Shown here: positions 1 through 7,926 of the stretch, one piece after another | Position numbering within the stretch: position 1 is the stretch's first letter | Layout: the number at the start of each line of letters is the position of its first letter | Assembly (NCBI RefSeq): GCF_000183545.2 | Contig: NZ_JH976536.1 | Span: forward strand, 283,672 to 347,671 | Source: Thermaerobacter subterraneus DSM 13965 | Lineage (GTDB): Bacteria; Bacillota; Sulfobacillia; Thermaerobacterales; Thermaerobacteraceae | Length of the DNA: 64,000 nt | Direction: 5' to 3' | Position numbers and translations under genes: made by a program | The notes under the pieces: model-generated | Databases searched by the model: none | Told to the model about the DNA's origin: nothing | Seen by the model: the letters and a program-made list of their open reading frames with translations, nothing else

Positions 1-1123
1 CCGCCAGGGCCAGGAGACCGTAGCCCAGCTCGATTTCGATGGGGTCGACGGGCACGGCGGTGACGGGCTCCGGCTCCGCCCGGGCGGCCGCCGCTTCCGC
101 CCGCGCCCGGGCGGCCTCCTCCTCCGCCTGGCGACGGGCCTGGAGCTGCAGTCCCCGGGCCCCGGCGGCGGCGATGCCGGCCAGGACGAAGAAGGGTACC
201 CTGGGCAGCCCCGGCACCAGCCCCAGCAGCACCAGGAAGATCGCCGCCACTGCCAGCACCCGGGGATTGGAGAACACCTGGCGGCGGAGCTCGCCGCCCA
301 GGTGGTCGTCCCCCGCTGCCCGGGTCACCACGATGCCGGTGGCGGTCGAGAGGAGGAGGGCGGGGATCTGGGAGACCAGCCCGTCGCCCACCGTCAGCAG
401 GGAGTAGACCTGCAAGGCCTCGGCCGCCGGCCGGCCGTCCCGCAGGACGCCGATCAGCACGCCCCCCACCAGGTTGATCACGGTGATGATGAGCCCGGCG
501 ATGGCGTCGCCCTTGACGAACTTGCTGGCACCGTCCATGGCGCCGTAGAAGTCCGCCTCCCGGGCCACCTGCTGCCGGCGGCGGCGGGCCTCCTGCTCGT
601 CGATCAGACCCGCCGACAGGTCGGCGTCGATGCTCATCTGCTTGCCCGGCAGGGCATCCAGGGTGAACCGGGCCGCCACCTCCGCCACCCGCTCGGCCCC
701 GCGGGTGATGACGACGAACTGGATCACCACCAGGATGAGGAAGACCACCAGGCCGACCACCAGGTCGCCGCCCACCACGAAGTGCCCGAACTGGCGGATG
801 ATGGCCCCCGCGTCGCCCTGCAGCAGGATGAGCCGCGTGGACGAGACGTTCAGCGCCAGGCGGAAGAGGGTGGCCAGGAGCAGCAACGACGGGAAGACGG
901 CGATCTCCAGCGGCTCCTGGGTGTACATGGTCATCAGGAGGACCACCAGGGCAAAGGTCAGGTTGGCCGCGATCAGCAGATCCAGCAGCGCCGTGGGCAG
1001 GGGCACCACCATCATCACCACAATGGTGACCACCAGTCCCGCCACCACCGCGTCGGCGGAACCGGCCAGCCACTGCCCGGCGGCCGCCAGGCCTCCTGCC
1101 CTGCCCGTCAAAGGGCGGGCCAT
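1..1123 (-). CDS. flhA: FlhA, flagellar type III export gate protein (C-terminus cut by window edge)
   Basis: Integral membrane subunit of the flagellar export gate that binds chaperone-substrate complexes and couples export to proton flow. About 374 residues are present: the N-terminal membrane domain with several long hydrophobic helices, the conserved cytoplasmic FHIPEP loop (KQMSIDADLSAG, then a DEQEA segment and KFVKGDAIAGL), further helices, and the charged Ala/Arg/Glu linker leading into the missing cytoplasmic domain (last residues read IEIELGYGLLAL). The ATG at 1123 lies one base after the flhB TGA, with a GGAGGTGAG ribosome site in the flhB 3' end. It is the last flagellar gene visible; flhF and others would be expected beyond the edge by Bacillus synteny. 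Confidence 0.96.
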   Translation of the reverse strand, partial: MARPLTGRAGGLAAAGQWLAGSADAVVAGLVVTIVVMMVVPLPTALLDLLIAANLTFALVVLLMTMYTQEPLEIAVFPSLLLLATLFRLALNVSSTRLILLQGDAGAIIRQFGHFVVGGDLVVGLVVFLILVVIQFVVITRGAERVAEVAARFTLDALPGKQMSIDADLSAGLIDEQEARRRRQQVAREADFYGAMDGASKFVKGDAIAGLIITVINLVGGVLIGVLRDGRPAAEALQVYSLLTVGDGLVSQIPALLLSTATGIVVTRAAGDDHLGGELRRQVFSNPRVLAVAAIFLVLLGLVPGLPRVPFFVLAGIAAAGARGLQLQARRQAEEEAARARAEAAAARAEPEPVTAVPVDPIEIELGYGLLALA

Positions 1124-1124
1124 C

Positions 1125-2573
1125 TCACCTCACCTCCCCTCGGCCGGGACGAACCGGCGGCCGGCGGCCCGCCTCCCCGGCACCCGGCTCGCCGGAGCCC
1201 CACCCGCCTGGGGAGGCCGCCAGCCGGGCTTCCTCCTCGCTCCCCCTGCCTGCCGGGGCGGGCCCCCCGGCCGGGACCGCGGGACCGGGCCACGGGCCCG
1301 GCCCCGCGGTGTCCTGACCGCCGGCCGGCCCCGCCCGGCCGCGCAGCCGCCACACGAAGGCCAGCACTTCCGCCACGGCCACGTAGAAGGCAGCGGGGAT
1401 CTCGCGCCCCACCTCCACCGCCCGGTAGAGGGCCCGGGCCAGGGCCGGTTCCTCCATCACGGGCACGCCGTGCTGCTCGGCCAGGGCCCGGATGCGCAGG
1501 GCCAGGAAGTCCACCCCCTTGGCCACAACGACCGGCGCCCCCATGCGGGCCGGGTCGTAGCGCAGGGCCACGGCCACGTGGGTCGGGTTGGTCACCACCA
1601 CGTCGGCCCGGGGTACTTCCTGGAGCATGCGGCGGCGGGCCAGGTGCCGCTGCCGCTGGCGGATCCGCTGGCGCAGCACCGGGTCGCCTTCGGCTTCCTT
1701 CTGGTCCTGCTTCCACTCCTGGACCGTCATCCGCAGGGACTGCTGGTGCTCCCACCACTGGTAGGCGTAATCAGCCAGGGCCACCACCAGGTAGGCCAGG
1801 GCCCCTCGCCAGAGCAACCCCTGCAGGGACCGGCCCGCCAGGCCCAGCATCGCCGGCAGCGGCGCTCCCGTGGCCGTGATCAGCTGCATCCCGGCACCCA
1901 GCAAGGCGGGTCCCAGGGCGGCGGCCATCACCGCCAGCTTGACCGGCGCCTTCAGCAGCTCCACCAGGGCGCGGCGGGACACCAGCCGCTGCAGGCCGGC
2001 CAGGGGGTTCACCCGCTCCCAGCGGGGAGCGGCCAGACCCGGTTGAAACAGCCCCCCTGCCTGGACGAACCCGGCCGCCGCCGCGACCACCCAGCCCGCC
2101 AGGGCCAGGGGGCCGGCGGCGGCCAGGGTTCCCAGCAGCACCACCCGCCCCAGATCCGCCGCCTGGGCCACCGTCCAGTCCGCCGGCAGCGGGGCCGGGG
2201 ATGGCGCCCACAGCCGCCGCGCCAGCCCCGCCACCTGCCGGGCGGCCAGGGGCACCAGCGTGCCGGCCAGGGCCGCCAGCGCCAGCAGCACCAGGGCTGC
2301 CGGCAGGTCCGCGCTGCGGGCCACCTGGCCCCGGCGGCGGGCCTGCCTGAGCCGCCGGGGGGACGGGGGCAGCACCCGCTCGCCGGCAAAGAGCTGGAGC
2401 TGGATCCTTCGGAGGGGGGCCCCTGCCCCGGCGGCTGCCCCTCGGGCTGGCCAGGCGGTCCCGCCGCTCTCCCGGCCGGCCCGCCCGGCCGCCCTGGGAT
2501 CGAGGCGGGCCGCCGCGGAAACACCGGCCGGGACCGCCGGGCCCGCCGGGCGCACGAGGGCAGGCGGGGTCAT
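1125..2573 (-). CDS. flhB: FlhB, flagellar export specificity switch protein
   Basis: Membrane component of the export gate that autocleaves to switch substrates from rod/hook to filament. The autocleavage motif NPTH is present at residues 329-332, followed by the conserved cytoplasmic domain (VAKGVDFLALRIRALA). Four hydrophobic helices precede it. At 482 residues it is longer than the usual 350-380: about 55 Arg/Ala/Gly-rich residues lie before the normal N-terminus (QLFAGERV, then SPRRLRQARRRGQVARS), and a Gly/Pro-rich tail of about 65 residues follows. The ATG overlaps the fliR stop as ATGA and has GGAGG ten bases upstream, so the extension is probably genuine. The tail is unlikely to be needed for the switch. 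Confidence 0.95.
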   Translation of the reverse strand: MTPPALVRPAGPAVPAGVSAAARLDPRAAGRAGRESGGTAWPARGAAAGAGAPLRRIQLQLFAGERVLPPSPRRLRQARRRGQVARSADLPAALVLLALAALAGTLVPLAARQVAGLARRLWAPSPAPLPADWTVAQAADLGRVVLLGTLAAAGPLALAGWVVAAAAGFVQAGGLFQPGLAAPRWERVNPLAGLQRLVSRRALVELLKAPVKLAVMAAALGPALLGAGMQLITATGAPLPAMLGLAGRSLQGLLWRGALAYLVVALADYAYQWWEHQQSLRMTVQEWKQDQKEAEGDPVLRQRIRQRQRHLARRRMLQEVPRADVVVTNPTHVAVALRYDPARMGAPVVVAKGVDFLALRIRALAEQHGVPVMEEPALARALYRAVEVGREIPAAFYVAVAEVLAFVWRLRGRAGPAGGQDTAGPGPWPGPAVPAGGPAPAGRGSEEEARLAASPGGWGSGEPGAGEAGRRPPVRPGRGEVR

Positions 2574-3343
2574 GGGCCCATCGCCTCCAGCAGCCGGGCC
2601 AGGAACTCGCCCAGAGGCCGGGCCAGGCCGGCCAGGGCTCCGGCCAGCGCCGGCAGGGCGGCCAGCAGGGCGACCAGGGCCACGGCCACCTGCACCGGCA
2701 GGCCCGTGATGAACACGTTGAGCTGGGGCACCGCCCGGGACACCAGGCCCAGCGCCACCATCACGGCCACCAGCACGGCCAGGACGGGGAGGCTCAACAG
2801 GAGGCCGGTGGCGAACATCCAGCCCGCCAGGTCGAGCAGCACCGGGGCACCGCCGGCCAGGCCGGCTCCCCCCGGTGGCAGGTGGCGGTAGCTGTCAGCC
2901 AGAGCCCGCAGGATCAGGTGGTGGCCGTCGGTGGCCAGCAGCAGAACCCACATGACCAGGTAGAGAAAGTGCCCCAGGACGGGCATGGACTGGCTCGAGA
3001 CGGGATCGATGACCCCGCTCAGGCCGAAGCCCGCCGACAGGTCGAGCAGCTGGCCCGCCAGCTGGACGGCGGCGAAGACCAGGGCGGTGACCAGGCCCAG
3101 GGCAAGCCCCGCGGCCACCTCGGCCAGCAGGGCGGCCCCGTAACCCAGGGCCGTGGCGGGCGGCCGGGCGGGCGGCATCACCGGGTATACCACCAGGGCC
3201 AGAAGCACCGCCAGCAGCGCCCGCGCAGGCGCCGGCACCAGGCCCCCGCCGAAGGCCGGCGAGGCGACCACCAGGCCGCTGGTCCGGCCCAGGCAGAGCA
3301 GGAACCGGTTGAGTTCTGTGGTGGCGATGGCCGCCAGGTCCAC
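2570..3343 (-). CDS. fliR: FliR, flagellar export gate membrane protein
   Basis: Polytopic membrane protein that assembles with FliP and FliQ into the export channel at the flagellar base. The 257-residue product shows six or so hydrophobic helices and FliR hallmarks: GRTSGLVVASPAF near the N-terminus, QLAGQLLDLSAGFGLSGVIDP in the middle, and LNVFITGLPVQ towards the C-terminus. I place the start at the GTG at 3343, because it is preceded by a near-perfect GGAGGTGAT ribosome site and gives VDLAAIATTELNRF, the normal family start. An upstream in-frame start at 3409 would add 22 low-complexity residues. The TGA overlaps the flhB ATG. Confidence 0.95.
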   Translation of the reverse strand: MDLAAIATTELNRFLLCLGRTSGLVVASPAFGGGLVPAPARALLAVLLALVVYPVMPPARPPATALGYGAALLAEVAAGLALGLVTALVFAAVQLAGQLLDLSAGFGLSGVIDPVSSQSMPVLGHFLYLVMWVLLLATDGHHLILRALADSYRHLPPGGAGLAGGAPVLLDLAGWMFATGLLLSLPVLAVLVAVMVALGLVSRAVPQLNVFITGLPVQVAVALVALLAALPALAGALAGLARPLGEFLARLLEAMGP

Positions 3344-3457
3344 CGGATCACCTCCGCCGCCGGTCACCGGCCCCGGCTGCTGGGCCGGGGCCGGCCGGGC
3401 CGCCGCCACGGCCGCGGGGCACGGCCCCTCCCCCGCATCCCCGGTCCCCGGCCGGGA

Positions 3458-3730
3458 TCATCCCAGGACGCCGGGGATGGATTCGTACAGCTGCACCGTG
3501 TAGCGCACCAGGGTCGCCAGCATCCACGGCCCGAAGAGCAGGAGGGCCGCCGCTGCCGCCAGGATCTTGGGAACAAAGACCAGGGTCTGCTCCGTCACCT
3601 GGGTGGCCGCCTGCAGAATGCTGATCGCCACCCCGACGGCCACCGTCAGGAGGAGCACGGGGGCGGCCACCAGAAGGCCCGTCCACAGGGCTTCCCGCCC
3701 CACCGTAAGCACCATGGCGTCGGTCATCAT
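3458..3730 (-). CDS. fliQ: FliQ, flagellar export gate membrane protein
   Basis: Small (90-residue) export-gate subunit that packs around FliP/FliR. Two hydrophobic helices are visible (LLVAAPVLLLTVAVGVAIS and ILAAAAALLLFGPWML). The conserved linking stretch ILQAATQVTEQTLVFVPK between them is diagnostic of FliQ. The ATG at 3730 is preceded by GGGGGAGAGGG. It lies between fliP and fliR, in the order of the Bacillus fla/che operon, with about 110 bases of non-coding GC-rich sequence separating it from fliP. Confidence 0.96.
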   Translation of the reverse strand: MMTDAMVLTVGREALWTGLLVAAPVLLLTVAVGVAISILQAATQVTEQTLVFVPKILAAAAALLLFGPWMLATLVRYTVQLYESIPGVLG

Positions 3731-3839
3731 CCCTCTCCCCCTCGTCTACCGGACCCGGCCGGCGGCTCCCCCGGCCCCTCTCCGGCCCAACCGCCGGCCC
3801 GGGGGACACGGGCCGTGGGCCCGGTCTCCAGCCCGGCCC

Positions 3840-4523
3840 CTAGCCCGGCATGCCGAAGGACGCCAGCAGGGACCGGACCACCAGGTTCCAGCCGTCGACC
3901 AGCACGAACAGCAGGATCTTGAACGGCAGCGACACCAGCATGGGCGGAACCATCAACATGCCCATGGACATCAGGGTGCTGGCCACCACCATGTCGATGA
4001 CCAGAAAGGGTACGTAAAGGATGAAACCGATCTGGAAGGCCGTCTTGAGCTCGCTGATGGCAAAGGCAGGAATCAGCACGTAGGTCGGGACCTGGTCGGG
4101 CGACGCCACCGGCCCCCGCCCCGACAGTTCCAGGAACAGGGCCAAGTCCCGTTCCCGGGTATAGCGGAACATGAACTCCCGCACCGGTTCCTGCGCCCGC
4201 TGCAGGGCCTCGACCTGGCCGATCCGGCCGTCCCGGTAGGGTATCCAGGCGTCCTGGTAGACCTGCTGCCAGACCGGTGCCATGACGAACACGGTCAGGA
4301 ACAGGGCCAGCCCCACCAGCACCTGGTTGGGCGGGGCCTGCTGGGTACCCAGGGCGCCGCGCAGGAAGGACAGGGCGACCACGATGCGGGTGAAGCCCGT
4401 CATCATCACCAGCAGCGCCGGCGCCAGGGACAGCACGGTGAGCAGAAGCAGGATCTGCAGGGCGGCACCCAGGCCTTCCGGGCCCGTGGCCGGCTGGAGG
4501 GTGACGTTCACCTGGGGCATCAT
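3840..4523 (-). CDS. fliP: FliP, flagellar export gate membrane protein
   Basis: Core subunit of the flagellar export pore. The 227-residue product contains the family blocks MTGFTRIVVALSFLRGALGTQ, PPNQVLVGLALFLT, IPAFAISELKTAFQIGF and the C-terminal DMVVASTLMSMGM...LPFKILLFVLVDGW. As in B. subtilis there is no cleavable signal peptide; the N-terminus is a short soluble stretch before the first helix. The ATG overlaps the fliO stop codon (ATGA), implying translational coupling. Confidence 0.97.
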   Translation of the reverse strand: MMPQVNVTLQPATGPEGLGAALQILLLLTVLSLAPALLVMMTGFTRIVVALSFLRGALGTQQAPPNQVLVGLALFLTVFVMAPVWQQVYQDAWIPYRDGRIGQVEALQRAQEPVREFMFRYTRERDLALFLELSGRGPVASPDQVPTYVLIPAFAISELKTAFQIGFILYVPFLVIDMVVASTLMSMGMLMVPPMLVSLPFKILLFVLVDGWNLVVRSLLASFGMPG

Positions 4524-4780
4524 GCCGGCTCATCCTCCCGGGCCGCCCGCCGGTCCAGCAGGCTCACGCCCTGGTCGGTCACCCCGAGCAGGAGCTCGTC
4601 CCCGTGCCAGCGCACCACGCACAGGACCCGCCGGCCGCCCAGGGACACCACGGACCGGATTTCCAGATCACGCCCGCCCTGGGCAGGCTTCAACCACCGG
4701 ACCAGGGCCCGGCTCCCCCACGCGGCCGCTGCGATCACCAGCAGCGAAGCAACGAGAAACTGGATCAGGCCTGTCCACAA
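4520..4780 (-). CDS. fliO: FliO/FliZ-type flagellar export assembly protein (short)
   Basis: An 86-residue protein with one N-terminal transmembrane helix (LIQFLVASLLVIAAAAWGS) followed by a small basic beta-rich domain (RSVVSLGGRRVLCVVRWHGDELLLGV), the pattern of FliO, which assists assembly of FliP. The position immediately before fliP supports this. The start is inferred as TTG at 4780, with GGAGG four bases upstream; no ATG or GTG lies near. It overlaps the 3' end of the CheY-like gene by 16 bases. The family is poorly conserved, so the assignment rests on topology and position. Confidence 0.8.
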   Translation of the reverse strand: MWTGLIQFLVASLLVIAAAAWGSRALVRWLKPAQGGRDLEIRSVVSLGGRRVLCVVRWHGDELLLGVTDQGVSLLDRRAAREDEPA

Positions 4781-5373
4781 GGTTCCTCCGTCCCCCCGGT
4801 CTCCCCCTGGACCGGCCCCGCCTCCAGGCAGGCCCGGCCCGGCGACTCCCCGCCCGGCGACGTTGCGGCGCCCCGGCCGGCGCGGGGATCCAGCCCTCCC
4901 GCCGGCCCCCGGGCCGCCAGGGCGCGCCGGACCGCCGCCTGCAGGCGGGCAGGCTGCCACGGTTTGGCCACCACGTCGGCCGCTCCCGCCTGCCGGTAGG
5001 CCACCACGGCCGCCCGGGTGGTCAGGGCCGTGCACACCACCAGGGTGGCGCCGGGATTCATCGCCTTCAGGACAGCCAGCCAGCGGCCCGCGTCCCGGCC
5101 CCACGGAGCCGGTTCGGCCAGGACCACCCGGGCCCGCTGGAGCTGGCGGCGGATCACGGGCTCGGGTTCGGATCCGGAAAGCTCCAGCACCACGCACCCC
5201 AGGGGAGTCAGTTGCGCCCGGACCTGGCGCCGGGCAAAGGCGGCAGGGTCGATGACCACCACCGCGGGCGCCGGTCCCCCCCGAACGCCCTCCCCCGGTA
5301 CCCCCTCAACGGAGGCGGCGGAGGCGCTCGCCGGGGCTGACGATGTCGGTGATGCGGATGCCGAAGTTCTCAT
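4765..5373 (-). CDS. CheY-like degenerate receiver protein
   Basis: Occupies the cheY position of the fla operon (after fliN/fliY, before fliO) and aligns over a receiver fold: VVVIDPAAFARRQV at residues 38-51, LVVCTALT at 111-118 and VVAKPWQ at 134-140. In CheY the acidic pair is DD, the phosphoacceptor is Asp, and a Thr/Ser and a Lys complete the site. Here the pair is D42-P43, and the phosphoacceptor is A86 or E87 depending on alignment; T115 and K137 remain. Phosphorylation therefore looks impossible by the usual mechanism. About 35 residues before the domain and 50 after are low complexity. Alternative GTG starts at 5262/5259 sit directly before the domain; the listed start overlaps fliN by 68 bases. 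Confidence 0.72.
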   Translation of the reverse strand: MRTSASASPTSSAPASASAASVEGVPGEGVRGGPAPAVVVIDPAAFARRQVRAQLTPLGCVVLELSGSEPEPVIRRQLQRARVVLAEPAPWGRDAGRWLAVLKAMNPGATLVVCTALTTRAAVVAYRQAGAADVVAKPWQPARLQAAVRRALAARGPAGGLDPRAGRGAATSPGGESPGRACLEAGPVQGETGGTEEPCGQA

Positions 5374-6115
5374 CGATCACCACCACCTCGCCCCGGGCGA
5401 TTAGGCGGCCGTTCACCAGCAGGTCCACCGGCTCGCCCGCCAGCCGGTCCAGTTCCACCACCGTGCCCGGCGCCATCTCCAGCAGTTCCCGCACCGTGCG
5501 CTGGGTCTGGCCCAGCTCCACCGTCAGTTGCAGGGGGACATCCAGCAGGAGATCCAAGGTTCCCCGGCCCGCGGCGGGCCCGGCGCCGCCTTCCCCTTCC
5601 GGCGGCCAGCCCTCGCCGGCCTCGGGACCGCCGTGCAGGGGGTAGAACCCGGCCGCCGGGCGGCTACCGGCCCCCGCGATGCCCGCCGGGGCCGGCTCGG
5701 CTGCGGCCGCCGCCTGGGCCGGGCCGCTGCCCCGGCCGGCACCGGTCGGTCCCTCCGCGCCCGGCCCGCCCGCCGGGCTGGCCTCCTCCTGGAAGGCGGC
5801 AGGCGGGGTCGCGGCCGACAGAGCGGAGGGGCGCCTGCCCGTGGCTTCCCCGGCTCCGGCGGAGGGGCCCGTCGCGACGGGGGAGGCCTCCTGGGGCCCG
5901 GCGGACCCCGATGCCCCGCCGGCGGATCCGGCAGCTGCGGGGGGAGGGCCGTCGGATCCGGCAGCACCTCCGGCCGCGCCTCCCGCACCGGCCGGGGCGC
6001 CCCGGGCCGGGTCGTCCCCGCCGGCGGGGCCGGCCCCGCTCCCCTCCTCGGCCAGGCTGCGCAACAGGGCATCAATTTCCTCCTGCGACAGCATCTCCCA
6101 CTCGCCCGTGCCCAT
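5306..6115 (-). CDS. fliN: FliN/FliY-type flagellar motor switch protein with N-terminal EIDALL motif
   Basis: C-ring subunit of the motor switch. The C-terminal about 80 residues are a SpoA/FliN domain (LLLDVPLQLTVELGQTQ, PVDLLVNGRLIARGEVVVID, FGIRITDIVSP). The N-terminus carries LSQEEIDALL at residues 9-18, the CheY-P-binding motif usual in FliM and also seen in FliY. Between them lie about 140 Gly/Ala/Pro-rich residues with no recognisable CheC-type phosphatase domain, so this is not a full FliY. The ATG at 6115 has GAGGAGG eight bases upstream and overlaps fliM by 44 bases. It is odd that this motif is absent from the neighbouring FliM. Confidence 0.9.
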   Translation of the reverse strand: MGTGEWEMLSQEEIDALLRSLAEEGSGAGPAGGDDPARGAPAGAGGAAGGAAGSDGPPPAAAGSAGGASGSAGPQEASPVATGPSAGAGEATGRRPSALSAATPPAAFQEEASPAGGPGAEGPTGAGRGSGPAQAAAAAEPAPAGIAGAGSRPAAGFYPLHGGPEAGEGWPPEGEGGAGPAAGRGTLDLLLDVPLQLTVELGQTQRTVRELLEMAPGTVVELDRLAGEPVDLLVNGRLIARGEVVVIDENFGIRITDIVSPGERLRRLR

Positions 6116-7037
6116 GGCCGCGTTCCTCCTCTACCCGTTCCACCACCTGCACCGCCAGCCGTTGCCCGTGCTGGCCGGGAAGACCCCGGAACTTGAGCCG
6201 GCCGCCCACCAGGATGTCGACCAGGCTGCCGGCCCGGGTATCCAGCGGCAGCACGTGCCCCGGCGCCAGGTCCAGCAGCTGCCGGACCGTCAGCTGGGCC
6301 CGCCCCAGGACCACCTGCACCGGCAGCGGCACCTGGCGCAGGCCTTCTTCCCACTGCTCCCGGGACCGCGCCTGGCTGCGGGTCTCCCGGGCGTAGTACT
6401 GGTGCACGGCCAGCCGCGGCAGCAGGGGCTCCAGCAGGGGATAAGGCAAGCAGATCCGCCAGGCTCCCTCCTGCTGGCCGAACCGGACCGAGAGCACCAC
6501 CCGCACGACGATCTCGTTGGGCGCCTGGACCTGGACGAACAGGGGGTTGGCGGCCACCGTGACCAGCTCGCCCTGTACCTGGACGAGCTGGCTCCACCCC
6601 TCGGCGACGGATCCCAGCAGCCCCTGCAGGATTGCCCGCATGACCACCGTCTCGATCTCCGTCAGGCCGCGGCCGGTGGCCGCCCCCGTGCCCGGACCGC
6701 CGAACAGGCGGTCCACCATGGGAAAGGCGATGGAGGGCTCCACGTCCATGACGGCGCTGCTCTCCAGGGGCGGCAGGTTGAAGACCGCCAGCACCGTAGG
6801 GTTGGAGAGGCCGGTGATGAACTCACCGTAGGTCGTCTCCTCCACCTCCAGCACCGCCACCTCGACCACCGTGCGCAGCTGGCCCGACAAGAAGCCCGTC
6901 GCCAGCCGGGCCACGTTCTCGTGGACCATGGCCAGGGTGCGCAACTGCTCCTTGGAGAACTTGTCCGGGCGCCGGAAGTCGTAGAGCCGGACCACCGGAG
7001 CCCTCCGGACGCCCTTGCGGCGCACGCCCTGGTTCAA
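6072..7037 (-). CDS. fliM: FliM, flagellar motor switch protein lacking the N-terminal CheY-binding motif
   Basis: Middle layer of the C-ring, bridging FliG and FliN. The 321-residue product contains RLYDFRRPDKFSKEQLRTL at residues 17-35, the GGPGT segment of the CheC-like middle domain, and a C-terminal SpoA domain (PVQVVLGRAQLTVRQLLDL). The usual leader of about 40 residues with LSQxEIDALL is missing: the start is TTG at 7037 with GGAGGAGGG nine bases upstream, and only 36 bases separate it from the fliL stop, so no hidden exon-like extension is possible. The motif is found instead on FliN. Confidence 0.95.
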   Translation of the reverse strand: MNQGVRRKGVRRAPVVRLYDFRRPDKFSKEQLRTLAMVHENVARLATGFLSGQLRTVVEVAVLEVEETTYGEFITGLSNPTVLAVFNLPPLESSAVMDVEPSIAFPMVDRLFGGPGTGAATGRGLTEIETVVMRAILQGLLGSVAEGWSQLVQVQGELVTVAANPLFVQVQAPNEIVVRVVLSVRFGQQEGAWRICLPYPLLEPLLPRLAVHQYYARETRSQARSREQWEEGLRQVPLPVQVVLGRAQLTVRQLLDLAPGHVLPLDTRAGSLVDILVGGRLKFRGLPGQHGQRLAVQVVERVEEERGHGHGRVGDAVAGGN

Positions 7038-7073
7038 GCAGCAGCCCTCCTCCCGCCCGTGCTCTGCAGGCCC

Positions 7074-7568
7074 CTACTGGACGATCAGGTCCGTGATCAG
7101 CACGTCCTGAATGGGCAACCCGCCCCCGGGGGCATGTCCACCGGTTCCAGATCCGGCAGGAAGGCCGGACCCCGTCCCCGGGTTACCCTGGCCGTGGCCG
7201 GAGCCGCCGCCCTGTCCCGCCAGGACGGCCCGCAGCGCCTGCTGCAGCCGGTCCATGCCGCCGGCTCCGGCCAGGTCGGCCGCGGTCATCCCGCGCAGGA
7301 CCCGGTAGACCTGATGGCGCACCTCGGCCATGCCGCCGTGCTCCAGCGCCTTGGCCGCCTCCTCCCCTGCCACCCGGAGGACCAGGGCCACCTGGACCAC
7401 CCGACCATCCCGCAGGTTGGTGGTAAAGGGCTCCAGGGCCACGTCCACCGGCTCCGGCGGGGGCGGGGGCTCCCCCGCCCCCGCCCGGGTGGCGGCCCAC
7501 CAGGTGCGCGCCGCGGCGGCCACCGCCGTCACCACCACGATCAACAGCAACCGGACTTTGCCTTTCAC
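7074..7568 (-). CDS. fliL: FliL, flagellar basal-body-associated membrane protein
   Basis: Single-pass membrane protein that surrounds the stator and influences motor function. The 164-residue product has an N-terminal transmembrane helix (VRLLLIVVVTAVAAAA) and a periplasm-side domain with the FliL pattern LEPFTTNLRDGRVVQVALVL. It ends in a Gly-rich stretch and a final ILITDLIVQ-like beta strand. The GTG start overlaps the flbD stop (GTGA). Placement between flbD and fliM is as in Bacillus. Confidence 0.9.
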   Translation of the reverse strand: MKGKVRLLLIVVVTAVAAAARTWWAATRAGAGEPPPPPEPVDVALEPFTTNLRDGRVVQVALVLRVAGEEAAKALEHGGMAEVRHQVYRVLRGMTAADLAGAGGMDRLQQALRAVLAGQGGGSGHGQGNPGTGSGLPAGSGTGGHAPGGGLPIQDVLITDLIVQ

Positions 7569-7843
7569 CTGGGGTCACCGTCCTCGTGCCCGGTGGACCC
7601 GGCGGCCAGGGCGGGCGAGGCCGGGGCGCAGGACGCCCCTTCTCCGCCCGGTCCCCCGGCCGGCGCCAGGATGCGCCGCCGGTAGGCCACCACCCGCTCG
7701 ATCACCCGGTCCACGGGTTCCCGCACCACCAGGCGCCGGCCCGTGGTCAGGGTGATCACCGTATCGGGCGTGGCCTCGAGGGTCTCGATCAGCTCCGCGT
7801 TGACCACCACTTCCCGGCCGTCCAGGCGGGTCACCGGCACCAC
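7565..7843 (-). CDS. flbD: FlbD/SwrD family flagellar protein
   Basis: Small conserved protein found between flgE and fliL in Firmicutes; in B. subtilis SwrD increases motor power. The first 60 residues match the family closely (VTRLDGREVVVNAELIETLE, TPDTVITLTTGRRLVVRE, VIERVVAYRR). The remaining 30 residues are a non-conserved Gly/Ala-rich tail. The GTG start at 7843 follows GGGAGGGAG. It is translationally coupled to fliL by a four-base overlap. Confidence 0.9.
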   Translation of the reverse strand: MVPVTRLDGREVVVNAELIETLEATPDTVITLTTGRRLVVREPVDRVIERVVAYRRRILAPAGGPGGEGASCAPASPALAAGSTGHEDGDPR

Positions 7844-7926
7844 CGGGGCTCCCTCCCGTCACCTGCGGCCGCTGGGGCCCGGTCCCCGCCGCGGCAGCCG
7901 GCGGGCGGGGCTCTCAGCCGGCCGCC

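Noticed and set aside
302-2891. Very long plus-strand open frames opposite flhA, flhB and fliR
   Set aside because: Their compositions (His/Gln/Arg/Pro/Gly) are typical antisense shadows of GC-rich genes; the minus strand encodes recognisable proteins throughout.
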